Position numbers and translations under genes: made by a program. Below are positions 27,217 through 36,799 of a DNA stretch of 64,000 nucleotides, in pieces. Below the pieces are notes generated by a model. That model saw only the letters and a list, made by a program, of their open reading frames with translations. It was not told where the DNA came from and did not search any database. Numbering within the stretch: the stretch's first letter is position 1; each line of letters opens with the position of its first letter. Origin of the DNA: Kitasatospora sp. MAP12-44 (GTDB lineage: Bacteria; Actinomycetota; Actinomycetes; Streptomycetales; Streptomycetaceae); assembly GCF_029892095.1 (NCBI RefSeq), contig NZ_JARZAE010000004.1, positions 6,324,001 to 6,388,000 of the forward strand, in the 5' to 3' direction.

Positions 27217-28836
27217 TCAGAGGCCGCTGACCTTGGCCGAGGCTGAGATCTCGTAGACCAGGGTGACGGTCCGCCGGCCGCCCGGGGGCAGCGACAGCTC
27301 CCAGCGCAGCACGCCCTCGGCGTCCAGCTCCGCGGGCGCCGGACGGCACTCCTCGCGGCGCAGCCGCACCTCCACCGCCGACACCTCCGAGACCGGGATC
27401 CGCTCGCGCAGGGTGATCTTCTGCTCGCCCTGCTCGTCGGGGGCCGAGAGCCGCGAGACGTGCACCCGTACGGTGCGGGTCAGCACGGTGCGCTGGCCGA
27501 GGCCGGCCAGGCCGGTGCTGCCGCGGACCTCGGCCGTCTCGCGCAGCACCCGGTAGCCGTCCGAACTGCCGAAGGCCAGCTCGGCCGGGGCGCCGGCGGC
27601 GGTGAAGCGCAACTCGCCGCGCCCGGTGAAGCCGCTGCCGCGCACCAGGTCCACCGGTCCGGCCAGCAGCGGGTGGTCGGCCGGGTTGCGGAACGCCACC
27701 ACCTCGGTGACCAGCGGGGACAGCTCAGGGGCGGAGGCCAGCTCGGCGGCGGCCGGGACGCTGAAGGCGCCCAGCGGCACCCGGTGCCCGCGGCCGTCGC
27801 CCGGGACGCTCGCCGGGGCCGGGGCGCGCAGCACCCGGACCTCGCCGCCGTCGTCCACGCCCGGCAGTTCGGTGCCGGCCAGCGGTGGGCCCTGCGCGCC
27901 GCCCGCGCCGTCCGGGCCCAGGGTGCTGATCTCCTCCTCGCGCAGCTCGACGTCCAGGGTGCGGCGCTCGCCGCTGCTCAGCTCGCGCAGGGTCAGCACG
28001 TCCTCGTGCAGCCGGGGCGGCTCGGCGGCCAGCGCGGACCGGGCGGTGGAGAGGGTGAGCCGGACGTCCGTCCACTCCTCGCCGGTGCGCTGCCAGACCA
28101 TCGCGTCCGACTCCAGCCGCAGGGTGGCGCCGGTGAAGGCGGCGCGGTAGGCCGGGCGCCAGAGCGCACACGGCGTCAGATGGCCGACCGTCAGCTCGGC
28201 GGTGGTCTGCCGGTCGGCGTGGACGGTCAGCTCGACGTAGGCGTTCAGCTCGGCCGGCTCGGACTCGGCGGCCGCCAGCGCGTCCCGCAGCTCCTTGGTG
28301 CGCTGCTCCAGCTCGGCGACCCTGGTCCGGGCGGCCCGCAGCCGCTCGCCGTACGACTCCTGCTCGGCCTCCACCCGCTGCAGCTCGTGGGACCAGCGGG
28401 CCGGCTCGGCCTCGCCGCGGCCGGTGCCCTCGGCGATCTCGCGCAGCAGCTCGGCGCCGAGCTGGTCCAGCAGCGCGAGCCGGGACGCCAGCCGCTGGAT
28501 CGACTGGGCGGCCCGGCGCTGCTCCTCGCGCAGCTCGTCCAGGCGGTGGACGAGGGCGGAGTCCTCGGCGCCGGGCGGGCCGGGTGGGCGCGGTGTCCAG
28601 CTGCGGGTGAGGTGGGCGTCCAGGACGGTGGCGCCCGTCTCGTGCGCCTTGAGCTCGGTGCGCAGCGAGCGGTCGACGGCCAGGGCGGTGATCGGGCCGA
28701 GCCGCAGCCGCTGGAGGCCGGGGACCAGCCGGACGGTGGTGGTGCGTTCGATCAGGGCCCGGTCCTCCAGGCAGGTCACGGCGGTGACGGGCAGCGGGAG
28801 GACGGGCACGGCAGCCGTGGTGGTCTCGGGGGTCAT
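27217..28836 (-). CDS. DUF4139 (mucoidy-inhibitor MuiA-like) protein
   Basis: 539 residues. Beta-rich DUF4139 architecture: an N-terminal segment (VTAVTCLEDRALIERTTTVRLVPGLQRLRLGPI), a central coiled-coil stretch (about 135-215), then the C-terminal beta domain (DVRLTLSTARSALA, VTEVVAFRNPADHPLLAGPVDLVRGSGFTGRGEL). Function is unknown; the family occurs in tandem. ATG 28836. It is transcribed with the paralogue just upstream (3-bp gap). Confidence 0.8.
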   Translation of the reverse strand: MTPETTTAAVPVLPLPVTAVTCLEDRALIERTTTVRLVPGLQRLRLGPITALAVDRSLRTELKAHETGATVLDAHLTRSWTPRPPGPPGAEDSALVHRLDELREEQRRAAQSIQRLASRLALLDQLGAELLREIAEGTGRGEAEPARWSHELQRVEAEQESYGERLRAARTRVAELEQRTKELRDALAAAESEPAELNAYVELTVHADRQTTAELTVGHLTPCALWRPAYRAAFTGATLRLESDAMVWQRTGEEWTDVRLTLSTARSALAAEPPRLHEDVLTLRELSSGERRTLDVELREEEISTLGPDGAGGAQGPPLAGTELPGVDDGGEVRVLRAPAPASVPGDGRGHRVPLGAFSVPAAAELASAPELSPLVTEVVAFRNPADHPLLAGPVDLVRGSGFTGRGELRFTAAGAPAELAFGSSDGYRVLRETAEVRGSTGLAGLGQRTVLTRTVRVHVSRLSAPDEQGEQKITLRERIPVSEVSAVEVRLRREECRPAPAELDAEGVLRWELSLPPGGRRTVTLVYEISASAKVSGL

Positions 28837-28839
28837 GGG

Positions 28840-30942
28840 TCAGTTCCTTCGGTTGCCGCCGGTCAGGGCCTTGCCGGCCGGGATCCGGATCTCGTAGCCG
28901 CCTTCGAGTTCGGCCCGGCCGCCCGCGGGCAGCTCGACCCGCCAGAGCCGGGTGCCGGCCGGATGCGCCTCGCCGGCCTCGGTGCCGGCCTCGGTCGGGG
29001 CCGCCCAGCCGGGGGTGCCGGCGCGCTCCTCGATCCGGATGTCCTTGTCGCCCGCCACCGGGATCCGCTCGCGGACCTCCACGGTGACCGGGTGGCCCAG
29101 CCGGTTGGCCAGTCCGACGTGCACCCGCTGCTCGATCACCGTGGTGCCGCCGCGCAGGCCGGCGGTGGACTCCTGGACCTCGGTGCGCCGGGTGGCCCGC
29201 ACGCTCTCCGTGACGCCCAGGCCCACCCGGCGGGTGGCGCCCGGGGCGAGCGTCCGCAGCGCCGTGGTGAGCAGGAACTCGCCGTCCACGGTGACCTCCA
29301 GCGGACCGGCCAGCAGGGCCTGGTCGGAGTCGTTGGAGAGCAGCAGGGTGGCGTGCACGGCGGGGTCGACGGACGGCACGCAGACGTACTCGGTGTGCAG
29401 CGACAGCGGGATCTCGCCGATGGTGACGGTGTGCCAGCTGCCGTCGGAGGGCAGGTCGGCGCGGGCGGCGGCGTCGTAGCGGTGGTCGAAGGAGCCGGCC
29501 GAGTGACGCGGGAGGACGGCGTGCGCGGGGAGCGCGAGGGGGGCGGCGGGGGCGGGGGTGGCGCCCGGGACGGCGTGCGGGGCGAGGTGCAGGCGGCCGC
29601 GCCGGGCGGCGGGTTCGGCCGGGCCGGCCAGGGTGAGGGCGGCGTAGTCGAGCAGGGCCGCCGCGGGGACGGACAGCGCGTCGGCGGGTGGTGGGGGTGC
29701 GGACTTGCGCAGGACGTCAGGGGCAGCCGAGGAGCGCATGGCGTGCATGGCGTGCATGGCGTGCATGGCGTGCATCGCCCGCGGAGCGGCGGCCGGCGGG
29801 GCGGGCGGGCCGCCCGGGGCCGCGGCTCCGTAGGCGATCAGCGGAGCCGCGGCGACGGCCACCGGCACGGGAGCGGGAGCGGGCACGGGAGCGGGGGCCG
29901 GGGCCGGGAGAGCGGCGGCCCGGTCGTAGCCGGCGAAGAGCTCGCCGAGCCCGGCCGGCGGCTCGCGCCAGCCGGACGGCGGTGGGGCCGGCTGGCTGCG
30001 GCCGATCCGGATCGAGCGCAGCCGCGGCAGCTCCGTCGAGCGCTGCAGGTCGGCGGTGGAGAACGCGAGCCGGACGTCCGTCCAGTCCTCGCCGGTGTGC
30101 TGGGCCACCTCGGCGCGCAGCAGCAGGGTGCCGCCGGGGGCATCCTGGCGGTGGCTCAGCCGGTAGGCGGGCACCCAGACCGCGCCGGGGACCAGGTACT
30201 CCAGTTCGACCACCAGCTCGCCGGCCGCAGCCGGGGTGCCCGGGGTGACGGGGGTGCCTTGGGTGCCAGGGGTGCCAGGGCTGCTCGGCGTCAGGGTGAG
30301 CAGGGCGACGGCCGAGGTCTCGACCGGGGTCGCGGGCTCGGCGCTGGAGGCGCGCGCCAGCTGGTCGTCCAGCACGCTCAGCTCGTGCTCGGCCTGCCGC
30401 AGCTGCTCGCGCACCCGCTCGGCCCGGGCGTGCAGGGCGGTCAGCCGCTCGTCGACGAAGTCGGCCAGCGCGAGGAAGGCGTCGGCGGGAGCGCGGCGGT
30501 GCGGGTCCTCCGGGGCCCGGTCCGGGGCCACCGCGCGCAGGTCGGCGGTCTGCGCGATCCGGGTGTCCAGCAGCCCGCGCTGCTCGTTCAGCGCGTCGAG
30601 CCGCTCGGCGAGTTCGGTGCGGCGGTGGCGCAGCTCGGGCAGTTCCTGCGGCCCGCGCAGCCGGGCCTCGACCGCGGGCCGGACCTCGGTGACCCGCCAG
30701 CCCGGCGGTCCGTCCAGCACGGTGGCGCGCAGCGACTGGCCGTCCAGGGTGCGCGGGAGGCCGGTCAGGCGCAGCCGGACCGGGCCGTCGGCGGTGGGGA
30801 GGAGGCCGTGCGCGCGGCGGCGGCAGACCGCCCCGGCGGCGTGCACCACCACGGAGTCCAGCCTGCTCGGCCAGGGGATCGCCTGGTCCGGCGCCTCGCC
30901 CGGCGCCTCTCCCGGCGCCTGCTCAGGTACCTGTTCTGTCAC
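28840..30942 (-). CDS. DUF4139 paralogue, longer form
   Basis: 700 residues from GTG 30942 (AAGGGG at 8-bp spacing). The N-terminal part carries VVVHAAGAVCRRRAHGLLP, followed by coiled coil (LAERLDALNEQRGLL), then the C-terminal DUF4139 domain (GEDWTDVRLAFSTADLQRSTELP). Between them are Pro/Ala linkers and a Met-His-Ala stretch at DNA 29736-29775. It pairs with the 539-residue paralogue, so the two may work together. The frame continues upstream of GTG as a Pro/Arg-rich shadow. Confidence 0.8.
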   Translation of the reverse strand: MTEQVPEQAPGEAPGEAPDQAIPWPSRLDSVVVHAAGAVCRRRAHGLLPTADGPVRLRLTGLPRTLDGQSLRATVLDGPPGWRVTEVRPAVEARLRGPQELPELRHRRTELAERLDALNEQRGLLDTRIAQTADLRAVAPDRAPEDPHRRAPADAFLALADFVDERLTALHARAERVREQLRQAEHELSVLDDQLARASSAEPATPVETSAVALLTLTPSSPGTPGTQGTPVTPGTPAAAGELVVELEYLVPGAVWVPAYRLSHRQDAPGGTLLLRAEVAQHTGEDWTDVRLAFSTADLQRSTELPRLRSIRIGRSQPAPPPSGWREPPAGLGELFAGYDRAAALPAPAPAPVPAPAPVPVAVAAAPLIAYGAAAPGGPPAPPAAAPRAMHAMHAMHAMHAMRSSAAPDVLRKSAPPPPADALSVPAAALLDYAALTLAGPAEPAARRGRLHLAPHAVPGATPAPAAPLALPAHAVLPRHSAGSFDHRYDAAARADLPSDGSWHTVTIGEIPLSLHTEYVCVPSVDPAVHATLLLSNDSDQALLAGPLEVTVDGEFLLTTALRTLAPGATRRVGLGVTESVRATRRTEVQESTAGLRGGTTVIEQRVHVGLANRLGHPVTVEVRERIPVAGDKDIRIEERAGTPGWAAPTEAGTEAGEAHPAGTRLWRVELPAGGRAELEGGYEIRIPAGKALTGGNRRN
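29736..29775. repeat. 9-bp tandem repeat GCATGGCGT (about 4.4 copies)
   Basis: Units of GCATGGCGT in register at 29736, 29745, 29754 and 29763, then GCAT. On the minus strand it codes AMH units in the linker of the longer DUF4139 protein. It is a candidate variable-number tandem repeat. Confidence 0.85.
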
Positions 30943-31238
30943 CGCGACCGCCCCTTCGCCCTGTGCGCCGTTCGGTCGCCCAGTCTGCCCGCCGGCCGGG
31001 CGGCTGTCGCCGGTTTTGCCCGGCGCGCCGCGCCGGCGCGGGGGACCGGACGGCTGGCGGGTGCCTGCGGAGCGCGTGCCGGACGGGCCCCGGACGAGAG
31101 CCGCTCGGCGTGGGAGGGCCGCCCGGCGTGCCCGGCGCGGCGGCCGTGCGCGAGGATGGGGCGACGCCCGCTCATTCATCCCGCCTCCCGTTCAGCCCAG
31201 CATCCCAGCATTCCAGGATCCCAGGAGACGAACCCGTC

Positions 31239-32324
31239 ATGCGCACTGTCGCCGTCGTCGGCACCGGACTGATCGGCACCTCCGCCGCGCTCGCGCTCGC
31301 CGGACGAGGGCTGACCGTCTATCTGGAGGACGCCGACCCGGACGCCGCCCGGACCGCGGCCTCGCTCGGCGCCGGTACGACCGAGGCGCCGCCCGGCCCG
31401 GTCGACCTGGTGATCGTGGCCGTCCCCCCGGCGCTGGTCGGCAAGGTGCTCGCCGACTGCCAGCGGCGCGGTCTGGCGCACTGCTACACCGACGTGGCGA
31501 GCGTGAAGTCCGGTCCGCGCACCGATATCACCGCGCTCGGCTGCGACACCGTGCACTACATCGGCAGCCACCCGATGGCGGGCCGCGAGCAGTCCGGTCC
31601 GCTGGCCGCCCGCGCCGACCTCTTCGAGGGCCGACCCTGGGTGCTCACCCCGACCGCCGACACCGACACCGCGACGCTCAACGCCGCCCTGGAGCTGGTC
31701 GCGCTCTGCGGCGGAATGCCGGTGGTGATGGACGCCGCCGCGCACGACCGCGCGGTGGCGCTGGTCTCGCACGCGCCGCAGCTCTTCTCCTCGCTGGTGG
31801 CCGCCCGGCTGGAGCACGCCGACGAGACGGCCGTCCGGCTCTCCGGCCAGGGTGTGCGCGACGTCACCCGGATCGCCGCCTCCGACCCGCGGATGTGGCT
31901 GGACATCCTGGCCGCCAATGCCGGTGTGGTCGCCGACATCCTGGAGGAGCTGGCCGGCGACCTCGGCAGCACGGTCGCCGCGCTGCGCTCGCTGGAGAGC
32001 GGCGACGAGGAGGCCCGCCAGGCGGGCAGCGCCGGTATCGAGTCGGTGATACGGCGCGGAAACCACGGCCAGGCCCGGATCCCCGGCAAGCACGGTGCCC
32101 CGCCCACCCGCTACGAGACGGTGATCGTGGCCATCGGCGACCAGCCCGGCGAGCTGGGTCGGCTGTTCAGCGAGGTCGCGCAGATAGGGATCAACATCGA
32201 GGACGTCTCGATCGACCACTCCACCGGCCAGCGGGTCGGCCTGGTGCAGCTGTCGGTGGCGCCGCCGACCGCCAGGACGCTGGTGAAGGCGCTGCGGGAG
32301 CGCGGCTGGAGCGTGCGGGACTGA
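31239..32324 (+). CDS. tyrA: Prephenate dehydrogenase
   Basis: 361 residues. The Rossmann NAD(P) motif is VAVVGTGLIGTSAALAL at about 4-20; VASVKSGPRTDI, SHPMAGREQSGP and LVSHAPQLFSS follow, which are typical of the TyrA family. The C-terminal 75 residues (YETVIVAIGDQPGELGRLFSEVAQIGINIEDVSI) form an ACT domain, likely tyrosine feedback. It makes 4-hydroxyphenylpyruvate. AGGAG at 31223-31227 precedes ATG 31239. The next gene, cmk, is 127 bp downstream. Confidence 0.93.
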   Translation: MRTVAVVGTGLIGTSAALALAGRGLTVYLEDADPDAARTAASLGAGTTEAPPGPVDLVIVAVPPALVGKVLADCQRRGLAHCYTDVASVKSGPRTDITALGCDTVHYIGSHPMAGREQSGPLAARADLFEGRPWVLTPTADTDTATLNAALELVALCGGMPVVMDAAAHDRAVALVSHAPQLFSSLVAARLEHADETAVRLSGQGVRDVTRIAASDPRMWLDILAANAGVVADILEELAGDLGSTVAALRSLESGDEEARQAGSAGIESVIRRGNHGQARIPGKHGAPPTRYETVIVAIGDQPGELGRLFSEVAQIGINIEDVSIDHSTGQRVGLVQLSVAPPTARTLVKALRERGWSVRD

Positions 32325-32451
32325 GACCGATCAGGGTGCGGGAGCCTTGAGGGAGCCTTGAGGGAACCGGGGAGCGACCGACCGGGAGGAGAGGCGGTGC
32401 CGGTCGTCTAACCTTGAGGTAACTCCCCGGTGTCAAGAAGAGAGGTTCCCC

Positions 32452-33168
32452 GTGGACACAGCCGACCGAGCGAACGCCCCGGTCGTCGTCGCCATCGACG
32501 GACCCTCCGGCTCCGGCAAGTCGACCGTCTCCCGCGCGGTGGCGGCCCGGCTGGGCCTCAGCTTCCTGGACACCGGTGCCATGTACCGGGCGATGACCTG
32601 GTGGATGCTGGCCAACGACGTCGATGTGGACGACGCCGACGCGGTCGCGATCGCTTGCGGCAAGCCGGTGATCGTCTCCGGTACGGACGCGGACGGCCCG
32701 ACCATCACGGTCGACGGCCAGGACGTCTCCGGACCGATCCGCGGCCCCGAGGTGACCGCCAAGGTCAGCGCGGTGTCGGCGGTCCCGCAGGTGCGGGTCC
32801 GGCTGGTCGAGCTGCAGCGCGGTTGCGCGGCGGTGGCGCAGCGCGGGATCGTCGCGGAGGGCCGGGACATGGGCACGGTGGTCTTCCCGGAGGCCACCGC
32901 CAAGATCTTCCTGACCGCCTCCGAGGCCGCCCGCGCCGAGCGCCGGGCGGCCGAGCTGCGGGCCAAGGGAGTCGACGAGAGCACCATCGCGGCGATGGCG
33001 GCGGACCTGGTCCGCCGCGACGCCGCCGACTCCTCCCGGGTGACGGCGCCGCTGGCCCAGGCGGCGGACGCCGTCCTGGTGGACACCAGCGACCTGACGC
33101 TCGACCAGGTCATCGACACCATCGCGGAGTTGGTGGAGGAGCGGGCCGGCCGGCTGACCGCCGCCTAG
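32452..33168 (+). CDS. cmk: Cytidylate kinase
   Basis: 238 residues. The P-loop IDGPSGSGKSTVSRAVA is near residue 15. FLDTGAMYRAMT, GRDMGTVVFPEA and the LTASEAARAERRAAEL lid region follow. It phosphorylates CMP/dCMP. The GTG start at 32452 has AGAGG upstream. It sits between tyrA and der, as in the actinobacterial order cmk then engA/der. Confidence 0.95.
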   Translation: MDTADRANAPVVVAIDGPSGSGKSTVSRAVAARLGLSFLDTGAMYRAMTWWMLANDVDVDDADAVAIACGKPVIVSGTDADGPTITVDGQDVSGPIRGPEVTAKVSAVSAVPQVRVRLVELQRGCAAVAQRGIVAEGRDMGTVVFPEATAKIFLTASEAARAERRAAELRAKGVDESTIAAMAADLVRRDAADSSRVTAPLAQAADAVLVDTSDLTLDQVIDTIAELVEERAGRLTAA

Positions 33169-33277
33169 CCCAGCTGTTTTTTCGAGTACTGGATTGACCT
33201 TTCGCGCTGCCCGTTTCGACGGGCAGGTACGCACGGTGCGCCCCCAGCGGGCGGGCCGGGAAACGGAACAGAAGAAG

Positions 33278-34747
33278 ATGAGCAACGAAACCACCGGCAC
33301 GGCCGAGTCCGCCTCGGCCGAGCACGGCGCGCTGGACGCGTCCGAGTACGCCGAGTTCATGGCCCTCGCCGCCGAGGAGGGCTTCGACCCCGAGGACCTC
33401 GACGGCGACCTCAACGCCCAGCACGTGCCGCTGCCGGTGCTGGCCGTCGTCGGCCGGCCCAATGTCGGCAAGTCGACCCTGGTCAACCGCATCATCGGCC
33501 GCCGCGAGGCCGTCGTCGAGGACAAGCCCGGCGTCACCCGCGACCGCGTGCAGTACGAAGCGACCTGGAACGGCCGGCGCTTCAAGCTGGTCGACACCGG
33601 CGGCTGGGAGATCGACGTCCTCGGCCTGGACGCGATGGTGGCCGCGCAGGCCGAGCTCGGCATCGAGAGCGCGGACGCGGTGCTCTTCGTCGTCGACGCC
33701 ACGGTCGGCGCCACCGACGCCGACGAGGCGCTGATCAAGATCATCCGTCGGGCCGGCAAGCCCGTGGTGCTCTGCGCCAACAAGGTGGACGGCCAGTCCA
33801 CCGAGGCCGAGGCCGCCTACCTCTGGTCGCTGGGCCTCGGCGAGCCCTACCCCGTCTCCGCGCTGCACGGCCGCGGCTCCGGCGACCTGCTGGACGCCGT
33901 GATGGCCGCGCTGCCCGAGGCGCCGCCGCAGACCTTCGGCGTGGCTCAGGGCGGCCCGCGCCGCGTCGCGCTGATCGGCCGTCCGAACGTCGGCAAGTCC
34001 AGCCTGCTCAACAAGGTCGCCGGTGAGGACCGGGTGGTCGTCAACGAGCTGGCCGGCACGACCCGCGACCCGGTCGACGAGCTGATCGAACTCGGCGGCA
34101 AGACCTGGAAGTTCATCGACACCGCGGGCATCCGGCGGCGCGTCCACCTGACCGCGGGCGCCGACTTCTACGCCTCGCTGCGCACCTCCGCGGCGTTGGA
34201 GAAGGCCGAGGTCGCGGTCGTCCTGATCGACTGCAGCGAGCCGCTCGCCGAGCAGGACACCCGGATCATCTCGATGGCGGTCGAGGCCGGGCGCGCGGTC
34301 GTCGTCGCGTACAACAAGTGGGACCAGATGGACGAGGAGCGCCGCTACTACCTGGAGCGCGAGATCGAGCAGGATCTCGTCCAGGTGAAGTGGGCGCCGC
34401 GGGTCAACGTCTCCGCGCTGACCGGCCGGCACATGGAGCGGCTGGTGCCGGCCATCGAGACCGCGCTGGAGGGCTGGGAGACCCGGATCTCGACCGCCAA
34501 GCTGAACGCCTTCCTGGGCGAGCTGGTCGCGGCCCACCCGCACCCGATCCGTGGCGGCAAGCAGCCGCGCATCCTCTTCGGGACGCAGGCGGGGGTCAAG
34601 CCGCCGCGGTTCGTGCTCTTCGCCTCTGGCTTCCTGGAGGCCGGCTACCGGCGGTTCGTCGAGCGCCGGCTGCGTGAGGAGTTCGGCTTCGTGGGGACGC
34701 CGATCTCGATCTCGGTGCGGGTGCGCGAGAAGCGTCGCCGCAAGTAG
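33278..34747 (+). CDS. der: GTPase Der (EngA), ribosome assembly
   Basis: 489 residues. Two G domains: first G1 GRPNVGKSTLV (59-66 region) with G3 DTGG, second G1 GRPNVGKSSLLNKV with G3 DTAGI. A C-terminal KH-like domain ends in PPRFVLFASGF and EKRRRK. It acts in 50S maturation. ATG 33278 follows GAAGAAG; the longer frame from 33194 has no clear ribosome site. A terminator hairpin follows. Confidence 0.95.
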   Translation: MSNETTGTAESASAEHGALDASEYAEFMALAAEEGFDPEDLDGDLNAQHVPLPVLAVVGRPNVGKSTLVNRIIGRREAVVEDKPGVTRDRVQYEATWNGRRFKLVDTGGWEIDVLGLDAMVAAQAELGIESADAVLFVVDATVGATDADEALIKIIRRAGKPVVLCANKVDGQSTEAEAAYLWSLGLGEPYPVSALHGRGSGDLLDAVMAALPEAPPQTFGVAQGGPRRVALIGRPNVGKSSLLNKVAGEDRVVVNELAGTTRDPVDELIELGGKTWKFIDTAGIRRRVHLTAGADFYASLRTSAALEKAEVAVVLIDCSEPLAEQDTRIISMAVEAGRAVVVAYNKWDQMDEERRYYLEREIEQDLVQVKWAPRVNVSALTGRHMERLVPAIETALEGWETRISTAKLNAFLGELVAAHPHPIRGGKQPRILFGTQAGVKPPRFVLFASGFLEAGYRRFVERRLREEFGFVGTPISISVRVREKRRRK

Positions 34748-34781
34748 GAGCAGCTGCCGCTTCTGGCAGCTCAGCACAGCG

Positions 34782-34821
34782 CAGCGGCCCGGTACCTGAT
34801 CACTCAGGTGCCGGGCCGCTG
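34782..34821 (+). terminator. Terminator after der
   Basis: CAGCGGCCCGGTACCTG and CAGGTGCCGGGCCGCTG pair perfectly except a G-U, loop ATCACT. It may also serve the convergent minus-strand gene ending at 34864. Confidence 0.85.
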
Positions 34822-34863
34822 TGCTGCTGGGCTGTGCTGGGTGCTGCTGGGCTGGGCAGGCTC

Positions 34864-35430
34864 TCAGGAGTGGCTGCGGCCCGGGGGCAGCGAGAGCAGG
34901 CCGCTGCGGTGGCGGCCGGCCATCCCCGCGCCGACGGGTGCGGGTGCGGCCGGTGCGGGGACGGCGGGGGCGGTGGCCGCCAGGTAGCCGGAGGCGACCC
35001 AGCCCTGTCCCGCGCTGGGCTGCGGGGAGTGCTGCTGGTGCTGGTGTTGATGGTGGTGCTGCTGGGACGGGTGGTGCGGCTGGTGGTGGGGCTGCTGCGG
35101 CTGGTGGGGGAGCGCCTGCTGGGCCGGGACGAACTGCGGCGCGGCCGAGCCGTACCCCGCGCTGTAGCCGGGGAAGGGGGAGGGGAAGGGCTGGTGCTGC
35201 TCCTGGGGGCCCTGGCTCTGGTTCTGGCTCTGGCTCTGGCCGTACGGTGCGCGGTACTCCTCCAGGGCGTACGGGCGGCGCTCGCGGACGGCGAAGCCGG
35301 TGAAGCGCAGGTCCTCCTCGCCGGCCCGGTCGCCGGGCAGGGCGCGGAAGAGGCGGCGGTACTCGGAGTAGAGCTCGTCGTAGATGGGGGTGGCGGAGTG
35401 CGGATGCTCCGCGTCGTACGACGGCCTCAT
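34864..35430 (-). CDS. Gln/His-rich hypothetical protein
   Basis: 188 residues. The first 70 residues (MRPSYDAEHPHSATPIYDELY, YRRLFRALPGDRAGEEDLRF) look folded and conserved in character. The rest is Gln/His/Pro-rich (QSQSQNQSQ, HQPQQPHHQPHH). ATG 35430 is supported by GAGGG nine bases upstream. No domain is assigned. Confidence 0.65.
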   Translation of the reverse strand: MRPSYDAEHPHSATPIYDELYSEYRRLFRALPGDRAGEEDLRFTGFAVRERRPYALEEYRAPYGQSQSQNQSQGPQEQHQPFPSPFPGYSAGYGSAAPQFVPAQQALPHQPQQPHHQPHHPSQQHHHQHQHQQHSPQPSAGQGWVASGYLAATAPAVPAPAAPAPVGAGMAGRHRSGLLSLPPGRSHS

Positions 35431-35559
35431 CGCGGGGATCCCTCGGCTGGCGGTGGTCTGGCGGAAGGCTGAGGTCACGTCGTAGCTGTACACGTAAGGG
35501 CCAACGAGTGAGCCGCTCAGGGGATGCGGGTGGTCGGCGAGGGGCGGGAGCGCGTTGGA

Positions 35560-35606
35560 GAGGCGCGCGCCGGGTCCCTTGCGGGAAGGACCCCGGCGCG
35601 CGCCTC
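35560..35606 (-). terminator. Strong terminator before the Gln/His-rich gene
   Basis: GAGGCGCGCGCCGGGTCC pairs with GGACCCCGGCGCGCGCCTC apart from a single bulge. It most likely ends the 317-residue minus-strand gene. The flank 35431-35660 is GT-rich with no gene. Confidence 0.7.
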
Positions 35607-35659
35607 GGTGGTGGTGCGGCGGTGTGTGGTGCTGGTGGTGCGGGTGGTGGTGGTGCGGC

Positions 35660-36613
35660 TCAGGTGCCGGCGAGCGGGAGGGCGGCCGCGACCAGCAGCC
35701 CCTGGGCGGCCGCCCGGTCGAGCGCGGTGCGCAGCAGGTCCTCACGGGGCTGGCGGCCGATCGTCCCGGCCGGCGCCGCGTACATGATCACCCGGGCGTA
35801 GCGGGAGGCCGCCGCCCGCCAGGGCTCGGTGACCAGCAGCGGCTGGTGCGCCTGCCACCAGGCGGCGCTGGTCCCGGCCGCCGAGGGCTGCAGGATCGCG
35901 TGAAGCCGTCCCATCGCCATCAGTACCGACCACCCGGGCAGCACGGCCGGGGGCTGCTCGACGTCGTGGATCGGGGCGAACCCGTGTTCGGTGAGCAGGG
36001 ACAGGAACTCGTCCGCGCCGACCAGGCTGCCCGGTCGGCCGACCGGTCCGGTCGGTTCGACCACCAGGGCGGCGTGCCCGGTGTCCCCGCACAGCACCAG
36101 GCCGCAGGTGATTCCGAGGATCGCGGGCTCGCCGGGCGCGGGACCGGTGACCGGCTCTGCTGATGGCTCCGGCGCGGCGGGGGCCGGTGCGACGGGGGCC
36201 GGTGCGGCCGGGGTGTAGAGCTGGGCGGCCGGTGGCGCGGGCATCGCCATCGGGTCGGCGGGGTAGGCCCGGTCGACGGGATAGGCCTGGTAGGCCGGAT
36301 CGACCGGGTAGGCCTGGGCCGGCAGCCCGCTGCCCTGGGTCTGGCTGATGCTGCGGACCGCCCCGAGCAGCTGCTCCTCCGAGACCGCCACCACCTGGGA
36401 CGGGATGCACCGGGCGTGGGCGAAGGCCAGCACGGCGGTTTCCTCGCCGACGAAGAGGACAGTACTGGTCGGCTCGTTGATCGAGTCGCCAGGCGTGCGG
36501 CAGGACGTGCAGTCGTAGCTGTCGGGGGCGTGGGCCCCGCCGAGCAGGCGATCTGCCTCGTCGTCGCCGATTTCGGCTCGGACCTCGTCGCTGACATTGA
36601 GCATGCGCGGCAC
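35660..36613 (-). CDS. Conserved hypothetical protein with Cys-x-x-Cys
   Basis: 317 residues. Residues 30-60 contain YDCTSCRTPGDSINEPTSTVLF, a CxxC metal-binding candidate, and HARCIPSQV. The middle (about 95-150) is Pro/Ala/Tyr-rich with repeated AYPVDPAYQAYP units. The end (190-310) is globular with GWSVLMAMGRLHAILQ. GTG 36613 has CGAGGAGT in front. It is divergent from the Rpf gene. Function unknown. Confidence 0.7.
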   Translation of the reverse strand: MPRMLNVSDEVRAEIGDDEADRLLGGAHAPDSYDCTSCRTPGDSINEPTSTVLFVGEETAVLAFAHARCIPSQVVAVSEEQLLGAVRSISQTQGSGLPAQAYPVDPAYQAYPVDRAYPADPMAMPAPPAAQLYTPAAPAPVAPAPAAPEPSAEPVTGPAPGEPAILGITCGLVLCGDTGHAALVVEPTGPVGRPGSLVGADEFLSLLTEHGFAPIHDVEQPPAVLPGWSVLMAMGRLHAILQPSAAGTSAAWWQAHQPLLVTEPWRAAASRYARVIMYAAPAGTIGRQPREDLLRTALDRAAAQGLLVAAALPLAGT

Positions 36614-36680
36614 GAAGGACTCCTCGGGTCGTTGCGGCGGTGGCGCGGACGCACCCGGCCGCCATTACCAACGGGCTGCT

Positions 36681-36694
36681 GTGGCCCGGGTCAC
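36681..36694. promoter_or_regulatory. Crp-like operator 1
   Basis: GTGGCCCGGGTCAC matches the Streptomyces Crp consensus GTG(N6)GNCAC in every defined position. It lies 68 bp upstream of the 317-residue gene start. Confidence 0.6.
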
Positions 36695-36799
36695 GGGTGG
36701 GTGCACAGAGTGACTCGTTTTGCCCGGCCGGCGACCACTAGTGGTGGATAGATGGTCACAATCTGTCGACCTTGTGCGCAGGCTCACAGGGGCAGGAGG

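Noticed and set aside
27460..31272. Long antisense open frame of more than 1,200 codons on the plus strand
   Set aside because: It mirrors the two DUF4139 genes. High-GC codon use opens antisense frames, and its protein is low-complexity and lacks any domain.
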